Shown here: positions 1-8,999 of the stretch, in pieces
How the letters are laid out: every line of letters begins with the position of its first letter
How positions within the stretch are numbered: the first letter of the stretch is position 1
Assembly (NCBI RefSeq): GCF_012641405.1
Contig: NZ_JABAII010000008.1
Coordinates: 291,111 to 355,110 of the forward strand
Direction of reading: 5' to 3'
Origin: Rhizobium sp. P40RR-XXII
GTDB lineage: Bacteria > Pseudomonadota > Alphaproteobacteria > Rhizobiales > Rhizobiaceae
Length of the DNA stretch: 64,000 nt
The notes under the pieces: generated by a model
Seen by the model: only the letters and a program-made list of their open reading frames with translations
Databases searched by the model: none
Told to the model about the DNA's origin: nothing
Made by a program: the position numbers and the translations under genes

Positions 1-776
1 CCGTTGGCATATTCGACGATCGCCACCTGGTAGTCGATGATGTCGCCGTCACTGTCGAAAACCTTGTCCGACCCCATCCAGCCGCTCGGCTTGCGATGGA
101 AAAGCTCAAGGTCGTTGATGCCTTCCCTTGCCGGGTCGTTTTCTGGGATGAAGCTCTTGCGGCCGCCGAAGCTTGCGACCCTCTCCGGTCGTGCACCGAC
201 CACGCCATTATAGAGATCGAGGTCGTGGCAGCATTTCTCCAGCATGAAGCTGCCGGAATAATGCTCGTAGCGGCGCCAGTCGCGCATGAAGAAGGCGCCA
301 TGATAGGGCTCGATGTGCTCGGCGGCCTCGATGGAAACGACATGACCGAGCTTTCCTTCGGCCTGCGCGACCAGCAGATCGCGGTACATTGGCGAATAGC
401 GCAGAACGAGACCGACCATCAGCCGCTCGTGGCCGAACTTCGCCATCAGGCGCGCAAGCTCTATACTGTCCTTGATTGTCGTGACGATCGGCTTTTCGCA
501 GAAAATCTTGAGGCCAGCCTCGAGGCCGATGCGAATATGATCGAGATGCATGTGGTTGGGCGAACCGATCATCAGCAGATCGATTTTCTCGTTGGCAATC
601 AGCTCCTGAGGCGTGGCATAGGCCTTTCCGGCTGATATGCCCTGCTCGATCAGACCGGGCAGGCCTGCGGGCTCCGGATCGACATATCCGGCAATCTCAA
701 AGCTTTCGTCGATCGCCTTGAAGACATAGCCCAGATATCCCAGGCGGAATCCCAGCCCAATGATTCCCACTCGCAT
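1..776 (-). CDS. Gfo/Idh/MocA-family oxidoreductase (3' part cut by window edge)
   Basis: Reading the minus strand from ATG at 776 gives an open frame to the window edge, 258 codons without a stop. The N-terminus MRVGIIGLGFRLGYLG is a Rossmann-type dinucleotide-binding start, and the motif CEKPIVTT near residue 95 is the EKP signature of the Gfo/Idh/MocA family of NAD(P)-dependent sugar and inositol dehydrogenases. GSFMLEKCCHDLD near residue 180 matches the C-terminal substrate domain. The substrate cannot be told from the sequence, and the C-terminus is missing. The gene is transcribed leftward out of the window, so its operon partners are not visible. Confidence 0.85.
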   Translation of the reverse strand, partial: MRVGIIGLGFRLGYLGYVFKAIDESFEIAGYVDPEPAGLPGLIEQGISAGKAYATPQELIANEKIDLLMIGSPNHMHLDHIRIGLEAGLKIFCEKPIVTTIKDSIELARLMAKFGHERLMVGLVLRYSPMYRDLLVAQAEGKLGHVVSIEAAEHIEPYHGAFFMRDWRRYEHYSGSFMLEKCCHDLDLYNGVVGARPERVASFGGRKSFIPENDPAREGINDLELFHRKPSGWMGSDKVFDSDGDIIDYQVAIVEYAN

Positions 777-790
777 GCTTTATGTTCCCA

Positions 791-811
791 TTACGTAATT
801 TATTTTCGTAA
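791..811. promoter_or_regulatory. Inverted repeat upstream of the oxidoreductase gene
   Basis: TTACG (791-795) and CGTAA (807-811) form an inverted repeat with an 11-base AT-rich spacer, about 15 bases before the start at 776. TTACGTAA at 791-798 is also a palindrome by itself. The position suits an operator or promoter element. No regulator is assigned. Confidence 0.3.
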
Positions 812-892
812 GCTTGGGGCAAATTTTCGCATTCGTCAACGACGTTCGCGCATTTACTCAAAAACATGAAATTTATTTTCAGATTATCGCCT

Positions 893-925
893 AAAAAAGC
901 GCAACCCTCAAGGATGAGGCTGCGC
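893..925 (-). terminator. Rho-independent terminator of the 971-1303 gene
   Basis: On the minus strand a GC-rich stem (arms 915-925 and 899-910, short loop) is followed by six T residues (893-898 read as A on the plus strand). It lies about 45 bases past the stop of the small exported protein and is oriented for it. Confidence 0.75.
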
Positions 926-970
926 GCGATTTGACTGGATTGCTGCTTATTTCGGCAGAGCCAGACGCCG

Positions 971-1303
971 TTATCTGCCCGGGCCGTTATATTGCCAGTA
1001 CTGATAATTCGGTTTTCTGGTGCTGCTGGAGATCATACCATCCTGCTCGCAGACATAACCGAGCCGCGGAAGGCTGCGATAAAACAGACCTTCGCGAAAA
1101 TAATCCGCATGCAAGGTGGTCGTGCGGCATTGGAATTTCTCGTCAGCCGCCATTTTTGGCGCAGTTACGCCCGGCAGGTTCTTGTAAGGATAGACGGGAG
1201 CGACATATGGCTTGGGGAGAAGCGGGTTTTCGGCAAAGACTGCCGTCGGCGTGAGACCCGCCAGAAACAACGCAACAACGGCGATTTTCGATTTGGTCAA
1301 CAT
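971..1303 (-). CDS. Small exported hypothetical protein
   Basis: 110 residues if translation starts at ATG 1303, which follows an AAAGGA ribosome-binding site. An upstream ATG at 1327 would place that site inside the gene. Residues 1-24 (MLTKSKIAVVALFLAGLTPTAVFA) are a classic Sec signal peptide ending in AFA. The mature protein of about 86 residues is proline/tyrosine-rich at first and has two cysteines (FQCR and GYVCEQ) that could form a disulphide. I recognise no family. It is a monocistronic gene with its own terminator downstream, which supports it being real. Confidence 0.6.
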   Translation of the reverse strand: MLTKSKIAVVALFLAGLTPTAVFAENPLLPKPYVAPVYPYKNLPGVTAPKMAADEKFQCRTTTLHADYFREGLFYRSLPRLGYVCEQDGMISSSTRKPNYQYWQYNGPGR

Positions 1304-1560
1304 GACTTGGGACGATCCTTTACCCATGCGAATACGACACTTCGGCGCTCCTTGCTCTGAATATATTGACGCCGCTGTTTCGCGCCAACAGGCCGGCCGT
1401 CGAAATCGCGCTCAAGTGATCGTTCGGGGACCGACGGAAACTCGTTCACGCTACGTTACACCAAATAAAATGCTTTTATCCGCAAATACAACATGGGCGT
1501 GCAGTGGCCATTTGCGACAAGTCATAAGCATGTTATATAGTAGTAAAAATGCCTTCTTAG

Positions 1561-2427
1561 TTGCTGTCGCCACGATTTCTGTTTGCAGGAGTAACAGTCA
1601 TTCTCGAACAGATTAATCGTATCCCTCGCCTTGTCGATCCTGACATCGCTGACGAAGCCGTTCAGCAGCTTCGCATCTATGTGATCAACCTCGATCGGTC
1701 GCGCGAGCGTTGGGAGCGCCTATGCAGCCAGGCGGTGGAATACGACCTGGACATCACACGGATTCCGGCTGTTGACGGTCGGGCGATCGCCGAGCGCGAT
1801 CGCATCGATTTCCACCCGAAATCGTTCATCTATCACAACGGACGCAAGCTTCTGCCCGGCGAGTACGGCTGCTATCGCAGCCATCTGCTTGCCTTGGAGC
1901 AGTTTGTCGCCAGCGGCGACAAGATGGCCATCATCATGGAAGATGACGTCGAGCTCAATGAGCGGCTGATCCCACGCGCGATCGCGGCCATGGAAAGCGT
2001 TCAAGGCGCGCGCCTCGTCAAGCTGGTCAACCATCGCCTCGTCGGCTTCAAAGCGATCTGCGAAACCACCGAAAGCGATGTTGTCGGCCGCTGCATGCAT
2101 GGCCCGCAGGGGTCGGCTGCCTGTTATATCGTCAACCGCAAGGCCGCCAAGAAGCTGCTGACGACGCTGAAGCCCATGCTTCTTCCCTATGACGTCGCCC
2201 TTGAGCGCGGCTGGTCGACCGGCGTCGAAACATTCACGACATTTGAAAATCTCGTCGACTTCAGCCCGCACCGCGCCGCCACCACGATCGGCAAACGCGT
2301 GCACTACCGCGCCGTCAAAAAGCATTCCCTGTTGCGGCTGACGGCGTATTGGTTCCGCACATGCGACCAGATGCGCCGCTGGCGCTACGCCATCAAGGAA
2401 GCGGCGGTAAACCTCGGCAAACGCTGA
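1561..2427 (+). CDS. Glycosyltransferase family 25 (LPS/EPS glycosyltransferase)
   Basis: The protein has the GT25 hallmarks: LRIYVINLDRSRERW near the N-terminus, LLPGEYGCYRSHLLALEQ, and the acidic IIMEDDVEL motif typical of metal/nucleotide-sugar binding. GSAACYIVNRKAAKKLL is also conserved in the family. Such enzymes add sugars to lipopolysaccharide or capsule on the cytoplasmic side. The start is uncertain: the frame opens at TTG 1561, but an AGGAG sequence near 1588 would better serve an unusual start at 1600, and the recognisable domain begins near 1670. It converges on the CapD-like gene (2468-4450) and belongs with the surface polysaccharide cluster. Confidence 0.8.
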   Translation: MLSPRFLFAGVTVILEQINRIPRLVDPDIADEAVQQLRIYVINLDRSRERWERLCSQAVEYDLDITRIPAVDGRAIAERDRIDFHPKSFIYHNGRKLLPGEYGCYRSHLLALEQFVASGDKMAIIMEDDVELNERLIPRAIAAMESVQGARLVKLVNHRLVGFKAICETTESDVVGRCMHGPQGSAACYIVNRKAAKKLLTTLKPMLLPYDVALERGWSTGVETFTTFENLVDFSPHRAATTIGKRVHYRAVKKHSLLRLTAYWFRTCDQMRRWRYAIKEAAVNLGKR

Positions 2428-2467
2428 GCCCTGGGAGACGGCGACGGTTCAATTGCTCAAACCGCGT

Positions 2468-4450
2468 CTATAGCTGCGCGACATTGTCGAGATTCGGCTG
2501 GTCGACCGTCAGGTCCGTCTCGCGTTCGCGATAGACGAGATCGACCACCTCGCTGCTGGGCGCATAACCGGAGACGAGCTTCTGCAGCAGCGCTCTGGCG
2601 AGGGGGATATCGTTTTCCTCCATCGCCGCCTCCAGCGCTGCAAGCCGCTTCGCCAGCTCCGGCCAGGGCAGGAAATCTTCCTTCGCCTGCATGATACGCG
2701 GATGGGTCGTCGGTTGCGGGTTGTCGCCGATCAGCAATTCCTCATAGAGCTTTTCGCCCGGCCTCAAGCCGGTGATTTCCAACTCGATGTCGCCTTCGGG
2801 TTCGTCCGCATCCCGCACCGTCAAACCGGACAATTCCACCATGCGCCGGGCAAGATCGGCAATGCGCACAGGCTCACCCATGTCGAGCAGGAAGACGTCG
2901 CCGCCCGCCGACATCGCGCCCGCCTGGATCACCAGCTGCGATGCCTCGGGAATGGTCATGAAGTAGCGGGTGATATCGGGATGGGTCAGCGTGATCGGCC
3001 CGCCATCACGAATCTGCTGGCGAAACAGCGGCACGACCGAACCGGAGGAGCCAAGCACGTTGCCGAAGCGCACCATGGCGAAATTGGTGCTGTCGGTACC
3101 TGGCTTGCGATCGGCATTCATCGCCTGCAGCACCATTTCCGCCAGGCGCTTGCTCGCGCCCATGATATTGGTCGGACGCACGGCCTTGTCGGTGCTGATG
3201 AGGACGAAACTCTCGACGCCATGATCGCGGGCGGCTTCAGCCGCTATCAGCGTTCCCAGCACATTGTTGCGGATGCCCTCGACGGGATTGTATTCGACCA
3301 GCGGCACGTGCTTGTAAGCGGCGGCATGGTAGACGGTCTTCGGCCGCCATGCCTCCATGATCTGCCTGAGCCGTTGGCCGTCCCTGACGGAGGCGAGAAA
3401 GGGGATGATGCGTACATCGGCATAGCCGGCGGAGGCTGCCGATTTCTCCAGCTCGCCGTGAATGGCATAGAGAGCGAATTCGCTCTGCTCCACCAGCAAG
3501 AGCGAGGACGGCTCGTTCTTCAGGATCTGACGGCAGAGCTCGCCGCCGATCGAGCCGCCCGCTCCGGTCACCATGACCACCTTACCACGTATATTCTTCT
3601 CGATCAGGTCGCGGTCGGGGGCAATCACATTGCGGCCGAGCAGGTCCTCGATATCCAGTTCGCGCAGGTCCGAGACCGCAACGCGACCCTGGGCGAGCGC
3701 GGTCAGATCGGGCATGGTCCTGACCGTCACGCGGGCCTTGCGCATGCTTTCGAGGATCTCGTTGCGCCGTTGCCGCGTGGCGTTCGGCAAGGCCAGCAGC
3801 ACGCCCTTGATATCGCCCGAGACCACGAGCGCCGGCAGATCGGCCGGAGCGTAGATCGGCAGGCCGCCCATGATGCTGCCATGCAGGTTGCGGTCGTCAT
3901 CGAGATAGCCGACGACATTGAGCTCGGCGCTGTTGGCAAGCGCGCCCGTCAGCTGCCGTCCCGAAGCGCCGGCGCCGTAGACCAGAACCTTGGCAAGCTG
4001 ATTGCGATTGAGGAGCCGCTGATAGGCATTGCCGAGCCAGTAGCGCGTCCACATGCGCGACAGGCCGATCGCGATCAGCAACAACAGCGGCTGCAATATG
4101 CCGACCGTGCGCGGCACGCCCGGCACGCTGATTGCGGTAAAAATCGTCATGAAGGCGAGCGCGTAGATCGCGACCGCCTTGACGACAGTCACGAAAGCCG
4201 AAAGGCCCGCATATCGGAAAATGGCGCGGTAAAGGCCAAGGACGATGAAGATCGGTATGGCGACGAGCAGGGAGACGATGGCCGGCAGCCATTCGACGCC
4301 TTCGAGAATGACCCAGTCATCGAGACGCAGACAATAGGCGAACCAGACCGTGAGCACGCACAGGCTGGCGTCGACCAGCAGCGCCAGCGCACGCTTGGTC
4401 GAGCGCGGCAGCGCCAGGAACGGCAAAACGAGCTTATCAGCGGGCACCAT
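2468..4450 (-). CDS. CapD/FlaA1/WbpM-type nucleoside-diphosphate-sugar dehydratase/epimerase, membrane-anchored
   Basis: 660 residues, the size of large WbpM/CapD proteins. Residues 1-140 hold about four membrane helices. A CoA-binding-like Rossmann segment follows (KVLVYGAGASGRQL from residue 154). A second SDR domain has the TGAGGSIG NAD(P) motif at 295-302. The active-site stretch STDKAVRPTNIMGASKR has methionine where short SDR enzymes have tyrosine, the SMK-type triad known for large FlaA1/WbpM homologues, so this is not a defect. Members usually 4,6-dehydrate UDP-GlcNAc to make deoxy-amino sugars for O-antigen or capsule; the exact reaction here is inference. It is upstream-adjacent on the same strand to the chain-length gene. 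Confidence 0.88.
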   Translation of the reverse strand: MVPADKLVLPFLALPRSTKRALALLVDASLCVLTVWFAYCLRLDDWVILEGVEWLPAIVSLLVAIPIFIVLGLYRAIFRYAGLSAFVTVVKAVAIYALAFMTIFTAISVPGVPRTVGILQPLLLLIAIGLSRMWTRYWLGNAYQRLLNRNQLAKVLVYGAGASGRQLTGALANSAELNVVGYLDDDRNLHGSIMGGLPIYAPADLPALVVSGDIKGVLLALPNATRQRRNEILESMRKARVTVRTMPDLTALAQGRVAVSDLRELDIEDLLGRNVIAPDRDLIEKNIRGKVVMVTGAGGSIGGELCRQILKNEPSSLLLVEQSEFALYAIHGELEKSAASAGYADVRIIPFLASVRDGQRLRQIMEAWRPKTVYHAAAYKHVPLVEYNPVEGIRNNVLGTLIAAEAARDHGVESFVLISTDKAVRPTNIMGASKRLAEMVLQAMNADRKPGTDSTNFAMVRFGNVLGSSGSVVPLFRQQIRDGGPITLTHPDITRYFMTIPEASQLVIQAGAMSAGGDVFLLDMGEPVRIADLARRMVELSGLTVRDADEPEGDIELEITGLRPGEKLYEELLIGDNPQPTTHPRIMQAKEDFLPWPELAKRLAALEAAMEENDIPLARALLQKLVSGYAPSSEVVDLVYRERETDLTVDQPNLDNVAQL

Positions 4451-4663
4451 CGGTCAGTTTTCCTCGGCGCCAGTCATTGGAGCAGCGCACCGCTTTTCTC
4501 GCATAGATTGTCTCACAAAGTACCATACGACTCCTAATGACTGCATCACGCTTCCATTAGCAAGATCCAATCATTCCCGGAGCCGATTTACATTTAGAAC
4601 AGCCGGCGCGCAATTGCATCCCCGATCCTGAAGAAGCCCGGGTGCAAAAAGGTGGAAAAGAAC

Positions 4664-6334
4664 TCATTTACCGAAATAGCCACGGATGACGGGGTGCCGA
4701 AACAGGCCGAGGAGAATGGCAAAAGCCATGCCGAGGCCTGCACCGAACATCGCGCCGGCGATCAAGCCCGCGACCATCATCACCTTCCGGCTAGGTCCAT
4801 CCGCCTTCAACGGCGGCTCCGCCTCGGAAATCACACGAATATTGCTCTGCGACAGATCCTGGGCGTCACCGGCCTGGCCGGACCGCTTCAGAAGCGATTC
4901 ATAGAGATCGCGGGCGGCGGTCGCCTTGCGCTGCAGCTCGTTCAGGCCGACGAGTTTGCCTGAGGTGTTGACCTGCGAGGCTTTCTGCACCGCGAGTTCC
5001 TTGGCGATGTCCTGCTCGGCCTTCTGCGCCTGTTCGTAGTCGGAACGGGCCGAGGTCATCTGCCGCTGCAACTCGGCCCGGATTTCGGCTGCAAGGCTTT
5101 CCAGGGAGGATTTGGCAGCGAGCAGGCGCGGATGGCGGGCGCCGAGCTGGCTTTGAAGGCTGCCGACATTGGCGGCCAGCGCCGCATATTGCTGCCGCAG
5201 GCTGCTCAATGCGTTCGATGTCGCCCCGGAGGAAGGATTGCTTGAGACCACCTCCTCGAAGCTCAGCTTGCCGGCTGCGTCGGCGCGGGCCTTCGCCTCT
5301 ATCGTCTTTTGCTGGGCGGTGACCAGCATGTCGTTCAAGGCGGTCAGGCGCTTGTCGGAAATCAGGTTGCCCTCGACCGCCACCATGTCATTGTCGGCAC
5401 GATAGGCTTCGACGGCTTTCTCGGCCGACAGTACCTGCTGGCGCAGATCATCGAGACGGGAATCCAGCGCGGTACTGCTGCTCTTGTAACTATTTGCCGT
5501 CGCCTTGCTCTCCTCTTCCATGAAGGAGGTCACGAGCTGGTTGGCAATCCCAGCCGATTTTTGCGGGTCGCCGGTCGTCACCTTCGCCGTTACGACATAG
5601 GTGCTGGCCTCGCGGGCGATCTGCACGGCTTTCGCCAACGTGGCGGCCGCGACATATTTCGCCGCCTCGCCGCTGGCGCCGCCATCGAACTGGGGATCCT
5701 GATCGAGCTTCAACGCTTCGACGACCCGGCCGAGCACCTTGCCCGAAGACAGGATCTGCGTCTGGCTGTCGATCATCGTCGTGATCAATTCCGGCGCCGT
5801 GGGAGCCTGCTGGGCGGAATCGGAAGTTCCGACCGGGCGTGGATCGAAGTAGAGGCTGGTTTCGGCGGTAAATTTCTGCGGTATCAGCGGAATGACGGCC
5901 GCGCCCAGCACGGCGCCGGTACCCGCCAGGGCAAGGACCACGAGCTTCCTCGCCCAGATCGAGCGAATGGCCGAGCGAAGATCGAGCAGCGGCGCATCAG
6001 CCATCGCTGCCGGCATCGGCGGTGTGACAACACTCGGAGGCGCCGCAGCCGGGGCAGCTTCCGTCATCGAGGCAACAACGGCGATCGGCTCGACCACAGG
6101 CTGCGGTCTTGCGTCGGGCTGAAATTCGAGAGGTGACGGCTCGCTCTTGCTCACGGCATAAGTCGCCGTATCGATCGGCTGAACCGTCGCAGCCTGTTCG
6201 GCGCCGGAAACGAAATCGCGCGGACGCAGCAGCGGGCTGCGCGAGCGCTGCCCCTGACGGTATCCGTCAGACGGCTCGATGCCGCGCCAACCCGAAAGTT
6301 GGTCCGATCGCTTGTTTCGTTCCATTGAGCTCAT
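4664..6334 (-). CDS. Wzz/GumC/ExoP-like polysaccharide chain-length determinant without kinase domain
   Basis: 556 residues. Residues 1-110 are a soluble, charged, proline-rich N-terminal tail. A membrane helix near 130-150 (KLVVLALAGTGAVLGAAVI) opens the Wzz domain (FTAETSLYFDPRP). A long periplasmic region rich in coiled coil follows, with the ANVGSLQSQLGARHPRLLAAKSSL type motif of GumC/ExoP proteins. A second helix near 520-545 precedes a short tail ending RGYFGK. No Walker A box or tyrosine-rich tail is present, so the autokinase half of ExoP-type proteins is absent. It probably controls polymer length and export at the inner membrane together with the neighbouring CapD and Wzy-like proteins. 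A second ATG at 6325 is an alternative start. Confidence 0.82.
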   Translation of the reverse strand: MSSMERNKRSDQLSGWRGIEPSDGYRQGQRSRSPLLRPRDFVSGAEQAATVQPIDTATYAVSKSEPSPLEFQPDARPQPVVEPIAVVASMTEAAPAAAPPSVVTPPMPAAMADAPLLDLRSAIRSIWARKLVVLALAGTGAVLGAAVIPLIPQKFTAETSLYFDPRPVGTSDSAQQAPTAPELITTMIDSQTQILSSGKVLGRVVEALKLDQDPQFDGGASGEAAKYVAAATLAKAVQIAREASTYVVTAKVTTGDPQKSAGIANQLVTSFMEEESKATANSYKSSSTALDSRLDDLRQQVLSAEKAVEAYRADNDMVAVEGNLISDKRLTALNDMLVTAQQKTIEAKARADAAGKLSFEEVVSSNPSSGATSNALSSLRQQYAALAANVGSLQSQLGARHPRLLAAKSSLESLAAEIRAELQRQMTSARSDYEQAQKAEQDIAKELAVQKASQVNTSGKLVGLNELQRKATAARDLYESLLKRSGQAGDAQDLSQSNIRVISEAEPPLKADGPSRKVMMVAGLIAGAMFGAGLGMAFAILLGLFRHPVIRGYFGK

Positions 6335-6529
6335 GCCAGGCTTTCAACGCACCGCGTACCTATTGCGTCCAGCGGATGCGAGGAGTTTAGAAATGTTTGG
6401 CTAACGGAACATTAAGGACACTCGGAGGAAGTCGGGACAGCGGCAACGACAGCGCCTTTTCATTCATCATTGTTCAACGCGACCAGCCTTATGAAAACAG
6501 CGCCTTCGCCGCTGAAACAGGAGCCTGCA

Positions 6530-7612
6530 ATGACGGGACCGATGACGAGACTGCTGCATCGCGCGCTTGCCGCGACAGTGGCCATTGCTTCCTTTGCCGC
6601 GCAAGCCGATGACGGCTTTGCGGCCTCGCAGCTCTGCTATCGCGGCATCAATCTTTCCGGTGCCGAGTATGGCGACCGCGACGGGGTGCTCGGCGCCAAC
6701 TATACATATCCTTCGGAAGAGACCGTACGCTATTTCGCGAACAAGGGCATGAATATCGTGCGCCTGCCTTTCCGCTGGGAGCGCCTGCAGCCGGTGCTGG
6801 GCCAACCTTTCGACGGCGCGGAGCTGCAGCGGCTGAAGGATGCCGTCGATCTCGTCCAGAAGCACGGCATGGCCGTGCTCCTCGATCCGCACAATTTCGG
6901 CTACTACGACAAGACCCAGCTGACGCAGGCACCAGCGACAGACCTTGCCTTCGGCGACTTCTGGGCGCGGCTCGCCATCGAATTCGCCAACCGGAAGGGC
7001 GTCCTCTTCGGCCTGATGAACGAGCCGCACGACATCAAGGCGCCCGACTGGCTGGAAGCGGCCAATGCGGCTATCCGCAGCATCCGCACGGTCGGCGCGC
7101 GCAACCTCATCCTCGTACCCGGCACGAACTGGACAGGCGCGCATAGCTGGTCCGCCGACGTTCTGGGCGGCGGTGCCAATGGCACGGTCATGCTCGGCAT
7201 CAAGGACCCGCTCGATTTCTACGCCTTCGAATTCCATCAGTATCTCGATGCGGACAGCTCCGGCACACATACTGCATGCGAGGGCAGCGACAGCGCGCAA
7301 AGGGGATTGCTCGATGTCACGGAGTGGCTGCGCAAGAACGGCAAGCGCGGCTTTCTCGGCGAATTCGGCGTGCCCGGCAGCCAACCCTGCCTCGATGGGC
7401 TGAAGGCCGTCTTCGGCATCATGGCGGACAACAGCGACGCGTGGCTCGGCTGGAGCTATTGGGCCGCGGGCGAATGGTGGCCGGCGGAGGAACCATTGAA
7501 CGTGCAGCCGCGCAACGGCAAGGACCGGCCGCAAATGAAGACGATCACGACCGCAGTCGGCAAGAAGGCGCCCCTGGCGCCGAGCTGCGCGGCCGTGAAG
7601 CCGGCTGGCTGA
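6530..7612 (+). CDS. Secreted glycoside hydrolase family 5 (cellulase-like endoglucanase)
   Basis: 360 residues from ATG 6530, which has a CAGGAG site six bases upstream; the longer frame from 6470 lacks one. A signal peptide (LAATVAIASFAAQA) leads into the GH5 barrel: GINLSGAEYG, NIVRLPFRWERLQP, then FGLMNEPHD with the acid/base glutamate and FLGEFGVPG with the nucleophile glutamate. WLGWSYWAAGEWW is the usual end of the barrel. It would hydrolyse beta-1,4-glucan or a related polymer in the periplasm or outside. Placement between chain-length and polymerase genes suggests it trims or edits the polysaccharide made by this cluster rather than degrading plant cellulose; that is inference. It diverges from the chain-length gene. 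Confidence 0.88.
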   Translation: MTGPMTRLLHRALAATVAIASFAAQADDGFAASQLCYRGINLSGAEYGDRDGVLGANYTYPSEETVRYFANKGMNIVRLPFRWERLQPVLGQPFDGAELQRLKDAVDLVQKHGMAVLLDPHNFGYYDKTQLTQAPATDLAFGDFWARLAIEFANRKGVLFGLMNEPHDIKAPDWLEAANAAIRSIRTVGARNLILVPGTNWTGAHSWSADVLGGGANGTVMLGIKDPLDFYAFEFHQYLDADSSGTHTACEGSDSAQRGLLDVTEWLRKNGKRGFLGEFGVPGSQPCLDGLKAVFGIMADNSDAWLGWSYWAAGEWWPAEEPLNVQPRNGKDRPQMKTITTAVGKKAPLAPSCAAVKPAG

Positions 7613-7716
7613 TCGACGTCGAGAGCCTGCAGCGGGGCGAGCGGTTGGCGCTTTGCCGCGACTCATGAGACTGCTATCTTTGCGCCGGCCAAAGGATTCG
7701 GCAGCCCGGACAACAG

Positions 7717-8961
7717 ATGAGAAGCCTTACCGACAAACAGCGCGTCGATTATCCGATCCTGGCGATCACGCTGTTTTCGGTGCTCTACAATTGCATCCTC
7801 GCCTATATCAATCACAACATCATGCCGCTTTCGGTCTCGCATGTCGTGCTCTGCGAGGGCCTGATGATGATCTCCAGCGTGGCTTTCATTCTGAAGAAGG
7901 GAATCTACGAGGAAGATCTGCCGATCGTCCTTTTTCTCGTCTTCACGCTCGTCATCACGATCTACATCACCGTCTTCAATCGCCTGACCTTCATCGACCA
8001 GTTCCGCAACATCCTGATCATCTTCTGCTTTGCCGGCATCGGCAGCTGGGCGAGCGAGCGAACGGTCAGGCTTGCCTTCCGGATCGCCTGCGCGGCCGTG
8101 CTGCTGTTCCTCGTTTGCGAAGTCGTCAGCACGCCCTTTTATGTCAGCCTGTTCCATCCCGGCGAATATTTCGAGAATACGCGAGGGATCAAGCAGGCGA
8201 GCTTCAATTCGACCGGCCTCTTTGCCAACGCACTCGGTTTCCAGGGCCGCTTCTCATTCGGCCTCATCGATCACCGCTCGTCCTCGATCTTCCTGGAGCA
8301 GGTGTCGCTCGCCAACTTCTGCGGCGTCATCGTCATCTACCTGCTCTCCTTCTGGCCGAAGCTCGCCCTGCTCGAAAAAGCCCTGTTCATCTCCACGGTG
8401 CTGCTGATCCTGCTCACCAACGACACCCGCACGATGCTGATCTTCTCCTGTGTCAGCATCGCTGGATACTTTCTGTTTCCGAAGATCCCGAAGGGTTTCA
8501 GCCTTATCCTGATGCCGGTCATCATCCTGGTCGGCTTCTTCGTGCACTTCATGAAACCGGGGGAGGTCGGCGACAATTTCACCGGGCGCGTCGGGGTCAC
8601 GATCAAGAAGATGCTGGAGCTCGATATCCAGTCCATGCTTGGCCTGTCGATCTCGCGTATCGGCGAATTCGCCGACAGCGGCTATGTCTATCTCATCTAC
8701 GCATCGACGATTTTCGGCCTGATCGTCTTCTGGCTCTTCGTCTGCCTCTATCCCGCGGGAAGGACGGCGGCGCAAAGACGCTGCGCGCATTCACTCTCTC
8801 TTTTCATTTTTCTGAATATGATGATCGGCGGTACGGCAATCTTTTCCATCAAGATCGCCGGACTGCTCTGGCTGCTCGTCGGTTACATGCGTGTTTCCGA
8901 CAAACCGCGCGCCGTTCGGGCGCAGTCGGAGACCCTAAACGAAAGCAGAGTGCCGGGCTGA
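7717..8961 (+). CDS. O-antigen polymerase/ligase-like polytopic membrane protein (Wzy/WaaL type)
   Basis: 414 residues with about ten hydrophobic segments spread over the whole length and a larger external loop around residues 145-195 (FHPGEYFENTRG to LIDHRSSSIFLEQ), the plan of Wzy polymerases and O-antigen ligases. TNDTRTMLIFS and the SGYVYLIYASTIFGL segment near the C-terminus resemble those of exopolysaccharide polymerases. No sequence signature separates polymerase from ligase. It lies 104 bases after the GH5 gene on the same strand and just before the acyltransferase, so the three are probably one operon. The ribosome-binding site is weak. Confidence 0.75.
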   Translation: MRSLTDKQRVDYPILAITLFSVLYNCILAYINHNIMPLSVSHVVLCEGLMMISSVAFILKKGIYEEDLPIVLFLVFTLVITIYITVFNRLTFIDQFRNILIIFCFAGIGSWASERTVRLAFRIACAAVLLFLVCEVVSTPFYVSLFHPGEYFENTRGIKQASFNSTGLFANALGFQGRFSFGLIDHRSSSIFLEQVSLANFCGVIVIYLLSFWPKLALLEKALFISTVLLILLTNDTRTMLIFSCVSIAGYFLFPKIPKGFSLILMPVIILVGFFVHFMKPGEVGDNFTGRVGVTIKKMLELDIQSMLGLSISRIGEFADSGYVYLIYASTIFGLIVFWLFVCLYPAGRTAAQRRCAHSLSLFIFLNMMIGGTAIFSIKIAGLLWLLVGYMRVSDKPRAVRAQSETLNESRVPG

Positions 8962-8999
8962 CCAGACATCATGTCGGCATCGGCTGCGTGAGGATCGGG

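Noticed and set aside
2702..4537. Plus-strand open frame of 611 codons
   Set aside because: It is the antisense shadow of the CapD-like gene, rich in Arg, His and Asp as expected from the reverse of a GC-biased gene, with no family motif.
6467..7666. Minus-strand open frame of 399 codons
   Set aside because: Antisense to the GH5 gene, which has a signal peptide and both catalytic glutamates.
7653..8999. 449-codon upstream extension of the acyltransferase frame
   Set aside because: It overlaps the polymerase gene in another frame and has shadow-like composition. The ATG at 9000 has a ribosome-binding site and begins the family domain.
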